64,000 nucleotides of DNA, taken from positions 1 through 64,000 of the forward strand of contig QFPK01000007.1 of NCBI GenBank assembly GCA_003248865.1. Direction: 5' to 3'. A model generated the notes under the pieces. It did not search any database. It was given only the letters and a program-made list of their open reading frames with translations, and was not told the DNA's origin. The stretch's first letter is position 1; each line of letters begins with the position of its first letter. Shown one piece after another: positions 63,561 through 64,000 of this stretch. The position numbers and the translations under genes are program-made. The DNA is from Sphingomonas sp. (GTDB lineage: Bacteria > Pseudomonadota > Alphaproteobacteria > Sphingomonadales > Sphingomonadaceae).

Positions 63561-64000
63561 CGACCGGACCTGATCGACACAGAGGACGACGAACAGCAGG
63601 GCGGCGGCCCCCAGCAAGGCGTTGGATAGCCAGCTGGAGCGCCATTCGATTGGCGTGCGCGCTGAATTCAGCAGCCAGATCAGCGTGATCGCCAGAAATG
63701 GCATGAAGAAGGCCCCGAATGCGCCATAGGCGATGATCAGCGCGAAGGGCTGGCCCAGTGCCAGCAGCAGCATCGGCGGAAAGGTGAGCCACAGCACATA
63801 GAATTTGAAGGGCGCCGTCCCTTCCAGATCATGCGCGAGGCCTTGATCTGTTCCGCCGCGCAGGTTGCGCACGAAATCGGCGAACAGCAGGGAAACACCG
63901 TGCCACACCCCCAGGATCGAGGAGAAGGTGGTGGCGAAAAAGCCGACCAGGAAAAGCGTGGCGACGGGCGACCCGAAGCGTTCGCGCAGGATGTCGGCGA
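63552..64000 (-). CDS. Nramp-family metal transporter, 3' part only
   Basis: C-terminal ~149 residues of a membrane protein whose start lies beyond the window. Segments FLVGFFATTFSS, GVWHGVSLLFADFVR and a run of hydrophobic helices (LIIAYGAFGAFFMPFLAITLIWLLN) match the last helices of Nramp divalent-metal/proton transporters. The metal-binding DPGN and MPH motifs would lie upstream and cannot be checked. Confidence 0.7.
   Translation of the reverse strand, partial: ADILRERFGSPVATLFLVGFFATTFSSILGVWHGVSLLFADFVRNLRGGTDQGLAHDLEGTAPFKFYVLWLTFPPMLLLALGQPFALIIAYGAFGAFFMPFLAITLIWLLNSARTPIEWRSSWLSNALLGAAALLFVVLCVDQVRSLF

Overview
The window is GC-rich, densely packed DNA from a sphingomonad-type alphaproteobacterium. 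This is inferred from gene content: many TonB/OprB/SapC-type envelope proteins, PhaR-linked polyhydroxyalkanoate genes, class II DAHP synthase beside glutathione reductase, a cyclophilin-queA-tgt block, gph-lolA-xthA-ribA, and hisC-tyrA next to metX-metW. No rRNA, tRNA, CRISPR array or intact insertion sequence was seen.

Layout. Positions 1-3850 look accessory and eroded: a 5'-truncated CoA-transferase, an OprB-type porin, a flippase-like membrane protein, then about 540 bases of decayed sequence. Positions 3851-16436 form a coherent catabolic island: an XRE-cupin regulator, a DgcN-like protein (DUF1611), an M19 dipeptidase homologue, three serine beta-lactamase-like (S12) hydrolases, a TonB receptor, a DgcA-like enolase-superfamily racemase/epimerase and a YkvI-like permease. 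Four AT-rich sites sharing the half-site AATTTTCC lie in its control regions. Positions 16532-21318 encode a molybdopterin/2Fe-2S/tri-haem cytochrome c oxidoreductase and a divergent lipoprotein cytochrome c. Positions 21387-29418 are mostly housekeeping genes on the minus strand, leading into a PHA locus (thiolase, PhaC-like hydrolase, divergent PhaR). From 30116 on come a D-2-hydroxyacid dehydrogenase, SapC, a YceI/cytochrome b561/YceI operon, an acyl-CoA ligase, and an exported D-amino-acid-oxidase-like protein with an M20 amidohydrolase. Positions 38554-64000 are core biosynthesis: isoprenoid, CoA, queuosine, shikimate, glutathione, cell-wall UDP-GlcNAc, lipoprotein sorting, DNA repair, riboflavin, ubiquinone, tyrosine/histidine and methionine, plus a P450, a fatty acyl-AMP ligase and a partial Nramp transporter.

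How it fits together. The island reads as an uptake-and-degradation route for D-amino-acid-containing peptides. The TonB receptor and permease would import, exported S12 and M19 hydrolases would trim, and DgcN plus DgcA would turn D-glutamate into N-acetyl-L-glutamate, under control of the XRE-cupin regulator. A second D-amino-acid locus at 35916-38415 holds an exported oxidase whose domain order is circularly permuted relative to classical D-amino acid oxidase. The permuted oxidase and the shared operator set are the two most novel observations.
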